Below, piece by piece: positions 1 through 7,729 of a stretch of 64,000 nucleotides of DNA (position 1 is its first letter; the number at the start of each line of letters is the position of its first letter). The position numbers and the translations under genes are program-made. This DNA is from Shinella zoogloeoides (GTDB taxonomy: Bacteria; Pseudomonadota; Alphaproteobacteria; Rhizobiales; Rhizobiaceae), in the NCBI RefSeq assembly GCF_030733845.1, contig NZ_CP132311.1, positions 2,731,501 through 2,795,500 of the forward strand, read 5' to 3'. The notes under the pieces were generated by a model, which was not told the origin of the DNA, made no database searches, and saw only the letters and a list, made by a program, of their open reading frames with translations.

Positions 1-74
1 CCTGGCAGTCTTCCATCAACGACCATGGTCTCGCCGGGCTGCGCACCACGCGCATCCAGCAGTACCGCCACTAG
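1..74 (+). CDS. C-terminal end of an unidentified protein (partial)
   Basis: The window opens inside a plus-strand reading frame (codons start at position 3) that stops at TAG 72-74. The visible tail is 23 residues and ends in GLRTTRIQQYRH. No domain can be recognised from so little. It is called coding only because the frame is open to the window edge and its codon usage suits a GC-rich genome; a chance open frame this short is possible. Confidence 0.4.
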   Translation, partial: WQSSINDHGLAGLRTTRIQQYRH

Positions 75-98
75 CTTTTCCTTTTTATATCAAGACCC

Positions 99-121
99 TG
101 CGGCCGCTCAACGCGGCCGCA
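99..121. terminator. GC-rich hairpin at the end of the PqiA-like gene
   Basis: A perfect 9-bp stem (TGCGGCCGC at 99-107 with GCGGCCGCA at 113-121) has the stop codon of the minus-strand PqiA-domain gene in its loop. No long T-run follows directly on either strand, so it is a weak terminator or transcript-end hairpin separating two convergent genes. Confidence 0.4.
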
Positions 122-557
122 ATTTCATTTGCAGAAGGCCGGTCATGATCGCCGAGGCGGCATAGAACCAGAGACCCGGCTGCGTGAAGGCCGAGGCCAT
201 GCCGCTGGTCTTCGCCGCGACGATGACCAGCGCGACCAGCATCACATCCATCATCGACCATTTCCCGAGCACCGGCAGCAGCCGCGCGAGGAAACCCGCC
301 TTGCCGTCCGGCTGCGGCGGCGCGGTCGCCTCCAACGCAATGCCGAACAGCTTGACGATCGGAAAGACGATGGAAAAGAGGCCGACCAGCACCGCCAGCC
401 CGCCGTACCCCTGCCCCCAGAGCGAGAGGACGATGTCGATCAGCGAGGGCGTCTCGCTGAAGAAATAAAGCTTCTCGAAGCGCACGAGCGGCAGAACGAG
501 GCCGAAGGCAAGGCACAGCGCGGAGAGAACGAGAAGGGCGGGAACGACAAGAATCAT
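108..557 (-). CDS. paraquat-inducible protein A (PqiA) domain membrane protein
   Basis: 149 residues with four hydrophobic stretches (about 3-25, 48-72, 100-115 and 125-143), the size and layout of a single PqiA domain (PF04403). Larger PqiA proteins carry two such domains and act with MCE-type lipid-transport proteins in the cell envelope; this is a one-domain rhizobial form with no pqiB partner beside it. The ATG at 557 is preceded by a gap of about 160 bp to the divergent GNAT gene. Family assignment rests on size and hydrophobic pattern; the substrate is unknown. Confidence 0.7.
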   Translation of the reverse strand: MILVVPALLVLSALCLAFGLVLPLVRFEKLYFFSETPSLIDIVLSLWGQGYGGLAVLVGLFSIVFPIVKLFGIALEATAPPQPDGKAGFLARLLPVLGKWSMMDVMLVALVIVAAKTSGMASAFTQPGLWFYAASAIMTGLLQMKLRPR

Positions 558-714
558 GAGGCACGACGCGGTTTCGACTGACCTTCCTTAACATCCGCGG
601 TATCCCGATGCAGCACGGACTGTTCACCTCGGCGCGGCTTGCGGGCGCGGGCGGGACAAGAAAGGATGGCTCCAACGCAACACGGCGCAACGCAACACGG
701 CAAGGAGCATCGCC

Positions 715-996
715 ATGGACATCCTGCACGAAGACAACGGCTCGAAAGGCCGCTACCACACCACCGTCGAGGGGCACGAGGCGGAGGTGACCTATTCGCG
801 CGCTTCGCCGCAACTCGTGATCGTCGACCATACCGGCGTGCCGGATGCGCTGCGCGGCAAGGGCGTCGGCCAGGCCCTGGCGGCCCATGCGGTGGAGGAT
901 GCCCGCAGAGGCGGCTGGAAGATCATGCCGCTCTGCCCCTTCTTCCGGGCGCAGGCGATGCGCCACAAGGACTGGCAGGACGTCGTCAATCTCTGA
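715..996 (+). CDS. small GNAT-family N-acetyltransferase (YjdJ type)
   Basis: 93 residues matching the short GNAT family (PF14542). The acetyl-CoA loop is visible as ALRGKGVGQALAAHAVEDAR at about residues 44-63, and the protein ends with the PLCPFFRAQ segment typical of this group. A GGAG (703-706) lies 8 bases before ATG 715. These proteins have an acetyl-CoA fold without the N-terminal substrate arm, and their substrate is not known. It is monocistronic and converges on the FliJ-like gene across a shared terminator. Confidence 0.85.
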   Translation: MDILHEDNGSKGRYHTTVEGHEAEVTYSRASPQLVIVDHTGVPDALRGKGVGQALAAHAVEDARRGGWKIMPLCPFFRAQAMRHKDWQDVVNL

Positions 997-1014
997 GAAC
1001 GGCAGGCAACGCGA

Positions 1015-1060
1015 AGAGCCCTCGTGAGCGGTCTTCCGGCCGCTCGCGAGGGTTCTTCAA
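1015..1060. terminator. bidirectional terminator between GNAT and fliJ-like genes
   Basis: An extended inverted repeat (GAGCCCTCGTGAGCGG paired with CCGCTCGCGAGGGTTC) sits between two convergent genes, with A/T-rich flanks on both sides. It can terminate both transcripts. Confidence 0.7.
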
Positions 1061-1071
1061 ATCTTAGCCGA

Positions 1072-1422
1072 TCAGGCGCGCATCCGGACCGCGTTGTCCC
1101 GCTCTTCCAGCGCCGAAGCCTTGGCGAATTCCGCCTCCGCCTCTTCCAGCGCCAGTTCGGCCGCATCCTGCTGCACCTTCAGTTCCCGGATGGAAACCTG
1201 GAGGTTGTCGGAGCGTTGCCGCGCCGCCTTGGCAAAGGTGGGATAGGCAAAATGGCCGGGATCGGTGATCCCCGACTTCTTTTCCTCGATGGCGATCTGG
1301 CTTTCCAGCTCCTTCGACATCCGTTCGAATTCGGACATCATCAGCTGCAGCTGGGCCAGTTGCCGTCTTTTGTCTTTCACCTGAAATTCCTTCAGGCGAA
1401 CTAGGCTCTCACGCGACTTCAT
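1072..1422 (-). CDS. fliJ: FliJ-like flagellar export protein
   Basis: 116 residues, almost entirely helical and rich in Glu, Lys, Gln and Ala, with the heptad pattern of a coiled coil. FliJ binds the FliI ATPase of the flagellar type III export apparatus and helps recycle export chaperones. The start at 1422 (MKSRESLVRLKEF) is chosen over an upstream in-frame ATG because the upstream residues are basic and unlike the family. A FliJ-like gene next to ctrA is a common rhizobial arrangement, and fliI is not in the window. FliJ sequences diverge strongly, so the symbol is probable rather than certain. Confidence 0.65.
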   Translation of the reverse strand: MKSRESLVRLKEFQVKDKRRQLAQLQLMMSEFERMSKELESQIAIEEKKSGITDPGHFAYPTFAKAARQRSDNLQVSIRELKVQQDAAELALEEAEAEFAKASALEERDNAVRMRA

Positions 1423-1953
1423 ACGCAATACTCCCGTGGATAGCGAGACCCCGGCATTGGAGCGAACAGCCACCGAAACAAGATGGCCGAGCGTTCGCCC
1501 CGCATTCCAAATCAGTGCCCGAAGCACGGCCTTCACCGCGCGCCGGAAACCGGCATTCACACCCGTAGCCCGGCAAAACCTGCCGAACCGTAAAAAAAAT
1601 TCAGCGAGATTAATAAAATCCTACCGCTGGTAACCTTTCGTTTACGGGCATCGTTAATCATAGGTTCGATGATTTAAGGCTCGGTAAATACGGTTCGCTA
1701 AAAAAGAGGTGGGTCGCATTGATGAGTCGAAAGAGTCGGTTAGGAATGTTTCTTAATGTAGAAAATTAAGAGATACATTTCCGATTTATGTGTGAAATCA
1801 GGAGTCTGCCTAAAATAATTAACAGATCGATACACCTTGCCAAAGTGAATCAGGATTTGTTAACCATTTCGTGGCAGCCTCCAAATCAGGCAACGACTGG
1901 ATCCGTATCGCGTAGGGGGCCAGGAACCTTGGGCGGCGGAAAAGGGGACAGAT
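1423..1953 (+). promoter_or_regulatory. ctrA upstream region with CtrA-like binding sites
   Basis: A 530-bp AT-rich intergenic region with no credible gene. It contains a one-mismatch CtrA box (TTAA at 1674-1677, seven bases, TAAA at 1685-1688), a half-site TTAACCAT at 1860-1867, and a TTAA pair spaced nine bases at about 1753-1769. CtrA controls its own transcription from two promoters in Caulobacter and in Sinorhizobium, so autoregulation here is the expected reading. The length suggests more than one start site. The last part, from about 1868, is the probable untranslated leader, with a purine-rich AAAAGGGGAC before the ATG. Confidence 0.6.
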
Positions 1954-2652
1954 ATGCGGGTTCTACTCATTGAGGACGACAGCGCGACGGCGCAGAGCAT
2001 CGAATTGATGCTGAAGTCCGAAAGTTTTAATGTGTATACCACCGACCTCGGCGAGGAAGGTGTCGATCTGGGCAAGTTGTACGATTACGACATCATCCTG
2101 CTCGATCTGAATCTCCCCGACATGTCGGGTTACGAGGTTCTGCGCACGCTGCGCCTGTCCAAGGTGAAGACGCCGATCCTCATCCTCTCCGGCATGGCCG
2201 GCATCGAGGACAAGGTTCGCGGTCTCGGCTTCGGCGCCGACGACTACATGACGAAGCCGTTCCACAAGGACGAGCTCGTCGCCCGCATCCACGCCATCGT
2301 GCGCCGCTCCAAGGGCCATGCCCAGTCGGTCATCTCGACGGGCGAGCTCATCGTCAACCTCGACGCCAAGACGGTCGAGGTCGGCGGCCAGCGCGTGCAC
2401 CTGACGGGCAAGGAATACCAGATGCTCGAGCTGCTTTCGCTGCGCAAGGGCACGACGCTCACCAAGGAAATGTTCCTCAACCACCTCTATGGCGGCATGG
2501 ACGAGCCGGAACTGAAGATCATCGACGTCTTCATCTGCAAGCTGCGCAAGAAGCTCGCGAACGCCGCCGGCGGCGCGAACTATATCGAGACGGTCTGGGG
2601 CCGCGGCTACGTGCTGCGCGAGCCCGATGGCGACTATCTCGAAAGCGCCTGA
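1954..2652 (+). CDS. ctrA: cell-cycle response regulator CtrA
   Basis: 232 residues: receiver domain (about 1-116) with acidic pair D8/D9, phospho-acceptor D51 in LLDLNLPD and Lys in TKPFHKDE, then an OmpR-type winged-helix DNA-binding domain (about 127-225). It is the master transcription factor of the alphaproteobacterial cell cycle, phosphorylated through CckA and ChpT and degraded by ClpXP with the help of RcdA and CpdR. chpT lies about 640 bp downstream on the other strand and rcdA is in this same window. Length and motifs match rhizobial CtrA closely. Confidence 0.98.
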   Translation: MRVLLIEDDSATAQSIELMLKSESFNVYTTDLGEEGVDLGKLYDYDIILLDLNLPDMSGYEVLRTLRLSKVKTPILILSGMAGIEDKVRGLGFGADDYMTKPFHKDELVARIHAIVRRSKGHAQSVISTGELIVNLDAKTVEVGGQRVHLTGKEYQMLELLSLRKGTTLTKEMFLNHLYGGMDEPELKIIDVFICKLRKKLANAAGGANYIETVWGRGYVLREPDGDYLESA

Positions 2653-2689
2653 CAAGCCGGGCTCCCTCCCCTTACGCGAAAACATCCGA

Positions 2690-2716
2690 CCCGCCGCTTG
2701 CCGGCGGGTTTTCTTT
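2690..2716 (+). terminator. ctrA terminator
   Basis: A stem CCCGCCG/CGGCGGG with a four-base loop, followed by TTTTCTTTT, 38 bp after the ctrA stop. Confidence 0.8.
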
Positions 2717-2751
2717 TGCCCGGAGCGCAGCGGGCCGCCCCCGCCCGAAAG

Positions 2752-2789
2752 CAAAACGCGGCCGGCTCCTGCGAGCCGCCGCGTTTCCT
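2752..2789 (-). terminator. terminator of the receiver gene
   Basis: On the minus strand AAACGCGGC pairs with GCCGCGTTT and is followed by a T-rich tract (TTTTGCTTT). It sits 24 bp beyond the stop of the receiver gene. Confidence 0.65.
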
Positions 2790-2812
2790 GTTCAATTCAA
2801 TTGTCGGTCGTT

Positions 2813-3175
2813 TCAGGCAGCGATCGAGAGGCTGCCGAAGACCTGGGTCAGGATCTTGCGATCGAACGGCTTCAGCAGGAAGTCGTCCGCCCCGGCACGC
2901 TTGCCCATCATCATCTTCTTGAGATCCGCCTCGACGACGCAGTAATAGATGCGCACCGACTTGCCCTGCGGCAGGTTGCGGATGTTGCCGATCAGCTCGA
3001 GCGCACCGTCCATGGTCGAATCGACGATGAGAATGCTGGGCAGGTCCGCCTCGCAACGCACCAGCGCCTCGAGCGAGCTCGAGGCTTCCAGCACGACGAA
3101 ATCGAAACCGGAAAGAATACGCTTGCCGACCTTGCGGACGACATCGGACGCGTCGGCGATCATCAATCGCTTCAT
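2813..3175 (-). CDS. single-domain response regulator (receiver only)
   Basis: 120 residues forming one receiver domain: D8 and D11 near the N-terminus (IADASD), probable phospho-acceptor D52 in LIVDS, and Lys 102 in LLKPFD. The acidic pair is loosened by an inserted Ala-Ser, and the usual Thr/Ser after strand 4 is replaced in IYYCVVEAD, so switching may be unusual. It is not CpdR or DivK by sequence. Its place between ctrA and chpT, and the TTAACCAT half-site at 3263 upstream, suggest a role in the CckA-ChpT-CtrA phosphorelay, but that is inference. Start ATG 3175 follows an AGGAGC ribosome-binding site. Confidence 0.85.
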   Translation of the reverse strand: MKRLMIADASDVVRKVGKRILSGFDFVVLEASSSLEALVRCEADLPSILIVDSTMDGALELIGNIRNLPQGKSVRIYYCVVEADLKKMMMGKRAGADDFLLKPFDRKILTQVFGSLSIAA

Positions 3176-3262
3176 TGGCTGCTCCTAGGTCTCCCGCTCG
3201 CAAAGCGGGAACGATACAGGATGCAACTCTACCGGCGACTGGCAAACAAAGGGTTAGCGGCC

Positions 3263-3270
3263 ATGGTTAA
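3263..3270 (-). promoter_or_regulatory. CtrA half-site upstream of the receiver gene
   Basis: TTAACCAT on the minus strand, 88 bp before the receiver start codon. TTAACCAT is the half-site form reported for Sinorhizobium CtrA targets. A TTAG lies nine bases further on (plus-strand order), an imperfect partner. Confidence 0.45.
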
Positions 3271-3291
3271 CGAACCCTGACCGCTTCTATC

Positions 3292-3945
3292 TTACTCGGT
3301 AGCGGCAGCCATGCGGGCCGTGAAGACGATCTCTTCGGGGCTGACGGCGACATCGAGTTCCATGCCGGCCTCTTCGGCAAGCAGCACCGTGTAGTAGGGC
3401 TGGATGGAATGCGCGTCGACCTGCTCTTCCGGCGTGCCGGAGAGGATTTCCGAGAACTTCGGCGGCACCCGCAGCATGCGGCCTTTCACGGCCAGCTTGA
3501 AGGTTGCGTCGAATTCCGGATTGTCGAGCGCCACGTCGATCGAGCCGCCGCGCGGAATGGCGCCATAGGCGATGAGGAACAGGTTGAGCAGCAGCTTGAC
3601 CCGGTTCTTCGCGACGATGGCGCGCGGGCCCGACCAGGTGATTTCCGTCTTCTTTTCGGCGGCGGCGAAATCGCGCGCGGCCTTTTCGGCCTCGCCCGTA
3701 TCGATCGAGGCACCGACCGAGCCGGACGCGCCGAAGGCGAGCCGGGCGAACTTCAAGCGGACCGAAGCGTTCAGCGCGCTGGTGCGGATGAGGTCCATCG
3801 CCTCGGCATCGGCGCCGCCCTCATCGAGCAGTTCGAGACCGTTGTTGATCGCGCCGACGGGCGAGATGACGTCATGGCAGACACGGCTGCAAAGAAGCGC
3901 TGCCAGATCGGGACCGGCCAGCGTAAGGTTCAGATTTTTAGCCAT
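3292..3945 (-). CDS. chpT: histidine phosphotransferase ChpT
   Basis: 217 residues. ChpT passes phosphate from the hybrid kinase CckA to CtrA and CpdR. The phosphorylated His is H24 in the motif RVCHDVISPVGAINNGLELL, which looks like a dimerising kinase DHp helix; the rest (about 95-210) is a degenerate ATPase-like domain that lacks N and G boxes, as known for this family. It is divergent from eipA across a 217-bp region with a near-consensus CtrA box. The size and the histidine motif make the call secure. Confidence 0.93.
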   Translation of the reverse strand: MAKNLNLTLAGPDLAALLCSRVCHDVISPVGAINNGLELLDEGGADAEAMDLIRTSALNASVRLKFARLAFGASGSVGASIDTGEAEKAARDFAAAEKKTEITWSGPRAIVAKNRVKLLLNLFLIAYGAIPRGGSIDVALDNPEFDATFKLAVKGRMLRVPPKFSEILSGTPEEQVDAHSIQPYYTVLLAEEAGMELDVAVSPEEIVFTARMAAATE

Positions 3946-4089
3946 AAAATTCTCCCAGATCCACGCATTGTTTCATCGCGGGACGCCTAGCGAAAGGCGC
4001 ACGCGGGGACATTCCGCGCGACGCATAGCACGCCTGAATTGCGCGAGGCGTGCTCGATTTAAAGACAGCCATAATGACACCACATTTGG

Positions 4090-4104
4090 TAAACCGATTG
4101 TTAA
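4090..4104. promoter_or_regulatory. near-consensus CtrA box upstream of eipA
   Basis: TAAA, seven bases, TTAA: one mismatch from TTAA-N7-TTAA, 58 bp before the eipA start. Brucella eipA is reported to be a direct CtrA target, so the site is plausible. It could also act on chpT, which is transcribed the other way from the same region. Confidence 0.5.
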
Positions 4105-4162
4105 TATCATCGGATCAAATTGCGCATGAAACGGGGCCGAGTCATAGGGAAGGCGAACGGAC

Positions 4163-4744
4163 ATGGGTATTTCAAATCCGGCGAAGATGGCTTTCAGGAT
4201 CGCCGCGGCGGTGTTCGTCGCGCTCCTTCTGGCATTGCCGGCCAGAGCGCAGCAGAGCGGCAGCCAGTATTCCATGCAGGAGATCGTCGACGCCGGCCAC
4301 GGCTTCTTCGGCGAAACGTCCGGCGGCCTTGCCAAGCTGGTCGAGCGCGCCTTCGAATCCTATGGCCTGCCGAACGGCTACATCCTCGGCCAGGAAGGCT
4401 CCGGTGCGTTCGTGGCGGGCCTGACCTATGGCGAAGGCACGCTCAATACCAAGAATGCCGGCCAGCATTCCATCTTCTGGCAGGGCCCCTCCCTCGGCCT
4501 CGACTGGGGCGGCCAGGGCAGCCGCACGATGATGCTCGTCTACAATCTGCCCGACGTGAACTCTCTCTACGACCGTTTCGGCGGCGTTTCGGGCTCGGCC
4601 TACGTGATTGCCGGCCTCGGCATGCAGGTCAACGTCAACCGCGATATCGTGCTCGTGCCGATCCGCACCGGCGTCGGCGCCCGTCTCGGCATCAATGCCG
4701 GCTACCTGAAGCTGACGCGCGAACCGACCTGGAACCCCTTCTGA
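4163..4744 (+). CDS. eipA: envelope integrity protein EipA (DUF1134)
   Basis: 193 residues with a signal peptide (hydrophobic about 12-27, cleavage after PARAQ) and a periplasmic DUF1134 domain, visible from the glycine- and aromatic-rich segments GHGFFGETSGGLAKLVE, QHSIFWQGPSLGLDWGGQG and DRFGGVSGSAYVIAGLG. In Brucella the DUF1134 protein EipA keeps the envelope intact under stress, is needed for virulence, and is under CtrA control. Location beside chpT and ctrA and the upstream CtrA-like box fit that. ATG 4163 follows AAGGCGAACGGAC, a weak ribosome site. Confidence 0.85.
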   Translation: MGISNPAKMAFRIAAAVFVALLLALPARAQQSGSQYSMQEIVDAGHGFFGETSGGLAKLVERAFESYGLPNGYILGQEGSGAFVAGLTYGEGTLNTKNAGQHSIFWQGPSLGLDWGGQGSRTMMLVYNLPDVNSLYDRFGGVSGSAYVIAGLGMQVNVNRDIVLVPIRTGVGARLGINAGYLKLTREPTWNPF

Positions 4745-4795
4745 TCGGCCCTGGCGCCCACGCGATCGAATGAACCGGCCGCCTCGCCCGTCAGG

Positions 4796-4810
4796 TTAAC
4801 CGAAAGTTGA
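4796..4810 (+). promoter_or_regulatory. near-consensus CtrA box upstream of the coiled-coil gene
   Basis: TTAA, seven bases, TTGA (one mismatch), 94 bp before the GTG start at 4905. It has no published counterpart known to me. Confidence 0.4.
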
Positions 4811-4904
4811 TTTCGCAGGAACGCCCCCTGTGCAAGCTCGAACGAGCCGCTATAGTGCGCTCGTTCGAGATCCGTTTTGGGCCATGTTTGGAACGAGTTG
4901 ACCC

Positions 4905-6056
4905 GTGATCGAGTATGCTCTCCTCTTCGCGCTCGGCTTTCTTGCTGCCACGCTGACCGGCTTGCTCGTCGCGCCGGCGATCAAGGAGCGCATCGTCAAG
5001 TTCACCGAGGCGCGCATGCGCGCCACCATGCCGCTGAGCCCGCAGGAAGTGCGCGCACAGAAGGACATGGCCCGCGCCGCCTATGCCGCCGAAAACGCCC
5101 GCCTTTCGCAAAGCGTGCGGCGCGAGCGGGAAAAGCACACGCTGGAAATGGTCAAGAACGAAAAGCTGCTTGCCGGAGCGGCGGCGATCGGCACGGAAAA
5201 TGCCGAACTGCACGCCCAGATCGCCGACATGAATATCGAGGCCGGCGACATGCGCTCGGTGATCCGGCGCGAGGAGATGAAGAGCGAGCAGTTGAGGACA
5301 GCGCTTGCCGCCGCCGACCGCGATGTCCGCGCGAAGGCGGCGGATATCGAGAAGCTCAACGGCAGCATCAGCCATCTGCGCGCCGACATCGACAACATGA
5401 AGATCGATCTTGCGACCCGTGACACGGCGCTGGAGAACCTCAAGAGCCGCATCGGCAACCTGAAGGACGAGCGCGACAAGCTGCGCGAGGACCTGAAGGC
5501 GGCCAGCGAGAAGGCGAAATCGTTCGAAATCCGCCTGACGCGCGAAGAGACCCGCGTGCGCCAGCTCGAAACGAGGCTCACGCGGGAACTTGCGGGCAAT
5601 GCCGACAAGGACAATGCGATCGAACGGCGCATCGCAGAAATCGGCCGCCTGCGCGAAAAGGTGAAGACATTGACGGCGGAGAACAAGGAAGTGGCGAAGG
5701 GCGCCCGCTCCACCGGAATTGCCCGGACGATCCCGGCCGGCAAAACGCCGCCCCGCCGCACGGAGACGATCCAGCCGGTGCCGCCCATCGACATCGCCGC
5801 CCTGGAAGAGGACGTGCGCAACCAGGGCACCGCCCTGACGGAGCGCCTGCTCGCCGCCAGGACCGACACCAATGACGGAGCGTTGCGCGAGGAAATGGCC
5901 GATCTCGCCAGCAAGATGATCGTGCTGACCGCCGCACGCGAGGGCGCAAGCTCGCCGGTGCACGAACTCATCGCCACGCTCGATCCCGCCCTAGACGGCG
6001 ACGACCGCAGCCTTGCCCAGCGGGTGCGCGAGCGGATCGGCCGCGACGAGGCCTGA
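4905..6056 (+). CDS. membrane-anchored long coiled-coil protein, function unknown
   Basis: 383 residues. One N-terminal transmembrane helix (about 3-26, ALLFALGFLAATLTGLLVA) is followed by roughly 240 residues of charged heptad-rich helix (about 50-285), then a Pro-rich linker (about 285-310) and a helical C-terminal part. The predicted topology is a short inner-membrane anchor with a cytoplasmic coiled coil, the shape of a scaffold or cell-division factor. The start is GTG 4905, since no ATG fits before the membrane helix. It sits beside eipA and chpT and has a CtrA-like box upstream. No named family is recognised. Confidence 0.85.
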   Translation: MIEYALLFALGFLAATLTGLLVAPAIKERIVKFTEARMRATMPLSPQEVRAQKDMARAAYAAENARLSQSVRREREKHTLEMVKNEKLLAGAAAIGTENAELHAQIADMNIEAGDMRSVIRREEMKSEQLRTALAAADRDVRAKAADIEKLNGSISHLRADIDNMKIDLATRDTALENLKSRIGNLKDERDKLREDLKAASEKAKSFEIRLTREETRVRQLETRLTRELAGNADKDNAIERRIAEIGRLREKVKTLTAENKEVAKGARSTGIARTIPAGKTPPRRTETIQPVPPIDIAALEEDVRNQGTALTERLLAARTDTNDGALREEMADLASKMIVLTAAREGASSPVHELIATLDPALDGDDRSLAQRVRERIGRDEA

Positions 6057-6074
6057 CCCGAACGGAGCCGCACG

Positions 6075-6458
6075 ATGAAGGCACTGATCCTGGCGCTCGC
6101 CCTCGGCCTCACGGGCGCAAACGCTCCCTCTCCCAAACAGGAAGCGACCGTCGCCGGCCAGTATTGCGGCCGTCTTTGGAGCAGTGGCGCGCTTGTCCAG
6201 GTGGAAACCGACTTCACCGTCGAAAGTGACGGCCGGCTGAGCGGCACCTATCGCTTCGCCGACTATGGCGGCATGACGCCCGGCACCCTGGCCGAAGCCG
6301 CACCCGTGACGGGTCTCGCGCACACGCTCGACTGGCAGGACAAATACGGCAGCGGCAAGCTTTCCATCACCTTCAAGCCGGACTACAGCGGCTTTACCGG
6401 TACATGGCAGGACCGGACCAGGACGCCGAACGAATTGTGGGACGGCGTGCGCTGTTGA
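6075..6458 (+). CDS. small secreted protein, function unknown
   Basis: 127 residues, starting 18 bp after the coiled-coil gene, so probably the same transcript. An N-terminal hydrophobic segment (LILALALGLTGANA) is a likely signal peptide. The mature part is rich in Gly, Thr and aromatic residues (YCGRLW, SGTYRFADYGG, YSGFTGTWQD), a pattern of small beta-barrel or lipocalin-like folds. Two Cys (one near residue 33, one at the C-terminus) could form a disulphide. Not recognised as a named family. Confidence 0.7.
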   Translation: MKALILALALGLTGANAPSPKQEATVAGQYCGRLWSSGALVQVETDFTVESDGRLSGTYRFADYGGMTPGTLAEAAPVTGLAHTLDWQDKYGSGKLSITFKPDYSGFTGTWQDRTRTPNELWDGVRC

Positions 6459-6464
6459 GCGGCC

Positions 6465-7295
6465 TCAGCCGACACGTTCCATGGCAAGCGCGATCTGGTA
6501 GAGCGCGATGCCGCTCGCCGTCGCGACATTGAGGCTGTCGAGGCCCGGGCGCTGCGGGATGCGCGCCGTGCGGAACGACGACAGGATGACTTCCGGCAAC
6601 CCTTCACCTTCCGTGCCGAGCACCAGCGCGATTCGCCGCGCCGCTGGAATAGATGCGACCGGCACGTCGCCGCGCGGCGAAAGCCCCCATATCTCGAAAC
6701 CCGCCTCCGCCAGCCCCTGCAGCATCACCACCGCCGAGAGGCCACGCGAGAAGGGCACCGTCAGCACCGAGCCGACCGATACGCGCACTGCCTTGCGGTA
6801 GAGCGGATCGCAGGAGGTTTCGTCGAGGAACACCGCGTCCGCACCGAAGGCGGCGGCGTTGCGGAAGATCGAGCCGACATTGTCGTGATTGGAAAGGCCG
6901 CAGCCGGCGAGCACGAGGCTCGTTTCCGGCAGGCGCCCGAGAAGCGTCGCGCCGATTTCCGCCGCCGGCTTGCGGCCAAGCGCCAGCACGCCGCGATGCA
7001 TGTCGAAGCCGGCAACCGCGTTGAACACCGCCTGGGAGGCGACATAGACCGGCACGGTCTGCGGGAAGGAGGCCAGCACGTCGGCAACACCGGCAAGCCG
7101 GTTTTCGAGGAGCAGGATGGCTTCCGCCGCAAAACCGTTCCCGAGTGCCCCGGCCTCGCCGAGCATGCGCAGCACGACCGTGCCTTCGGCGATGAACAGG
7201 CCGTCGCGGCCGGTCAGGTCCCGCTCGCGGATCGAGACGAAGCCGGCAATGCGCGGATCACCGGGATCGTCGATACGGACGGGATCGGCCGCCAT
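6465..7295 (-). CDS. TrmH/SpoU family RNA 2'-O-methyltransferase
   Basis: 276 residues. The three SPOUT motifs are present: NVGSIFRNAAAFG at about residue 140, LGTEGEGLP at about 226 and SLNVATASGIALY near 256, which together form the knotted SAM site. An N-terminal extension resembles the substrate-binding domain of the TrmH group 3 enzymes. It methylates ribose in tRNA or rRNA, with the exact target not predictable. It converges on the secreted-protein gene only 6 bp away and is followed at its 5' side by the small membrane gene at 7301-7693. Confidence 0.9.
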   Translation of the reverse strand: MAADPVRIDDPGDPRIAGFVSIRERDLTGRDGLFIAEGTVVLRMLGEAGALGNGFAAEAILLLENRLAGVADVLASFPQTVPVYVASQAVFNAVAGFDMHRGVLALGRKPAAEIGATLLGRLPETSLVLAGCGLSNHDNVGSIFRNAAAFGADAVFLDETSCDPLYRKAVRVSVGSVLTVPFSRGLSAVVMLQGLAEAGFEIWGLSPRGDVPVASIPAARRIALVLGTEGEGLPEVILSSFRTARIPQRPGLDSLNVATASGIALYQIALAMERVG

Positions 7296-7300
7296 GCCGG

Positions 7301-7693
7301 TCAGTTGCCCTTGACGTCGATCTCGGCGACGGTGCGCGCGGTGGCGATGTCGAAGAGGAAGGCCTTGCGCACGCCATCGGCCATCACGCCGTAGAACAGG
7401 ATCTGCCCGCCCGCCTGGGAGACGGCCGAAACGGCAAAGCCGTCGGGCAGCGTCGCGGTCGCCTTGACCGGCGCGTCGCTCGGCACGGCAAGACCGCCCG
7501 CGGCGGAGGCGACGGCTTCAGGCTTGCCATCGCGCGTGTTGATCTTATAGACAATGGCCGCGAGCACCGCCATGAACATCAACAGCATGATGCCGCCCGA
7601 CACGAGTTGCAGGCGCATCATCTTGCGGCGAACATTTTCCATCACGGGGTCGAGCGGCTTGTCTTCCTGATCGTCGGTTTCGATGTTGGACAT
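7301..7693 (-). CDS. small single-pass membrane protein (DUF6476 type)
   Basis: 130 residues with an acidic N-terminus, one transmembrane helix (about 30-50, LVSGGIMLLMFMAVLAAIVY), and a C-terminal part with a repeat-like beta pattern (GFAVSAVSQAGGQILFYGV) probably in the periplasm. The stop is 6 bp before the methyltransferase start on the same strand, so the two are likely co-transcribed. ATG 7693 is divergent from the pseudouridine synthase gene at 7730. Conserved in rhizobia as I recall; the function is unknown. Confidence 0.75.
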   Translation of the reverse strand: MSNIETDDQEDKPLDPVMENVRRKMMRLQLVSGGIMLLMFMAVLAAIVYKINTRDGKPEAVASAAGGLAVPSDAPVKATATLPDGFAVSAVSQAGGQILFYGVMADGVRKAFLFDIATARTVAEIDVKGN

Positions 7694-7729
7694 GGCAGGC
7701 GCCCTTCCGGCAATGAGTAGAATTGAACG

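Noticed and set aside
1753..1769. TTAA pair with nine-base spacing in the ctrA promoter
   Set aside because: Spacing differs from the seven bases needed; several such pairs occur in the AT-rich intergenic parts, so it was not listed as a separate site.
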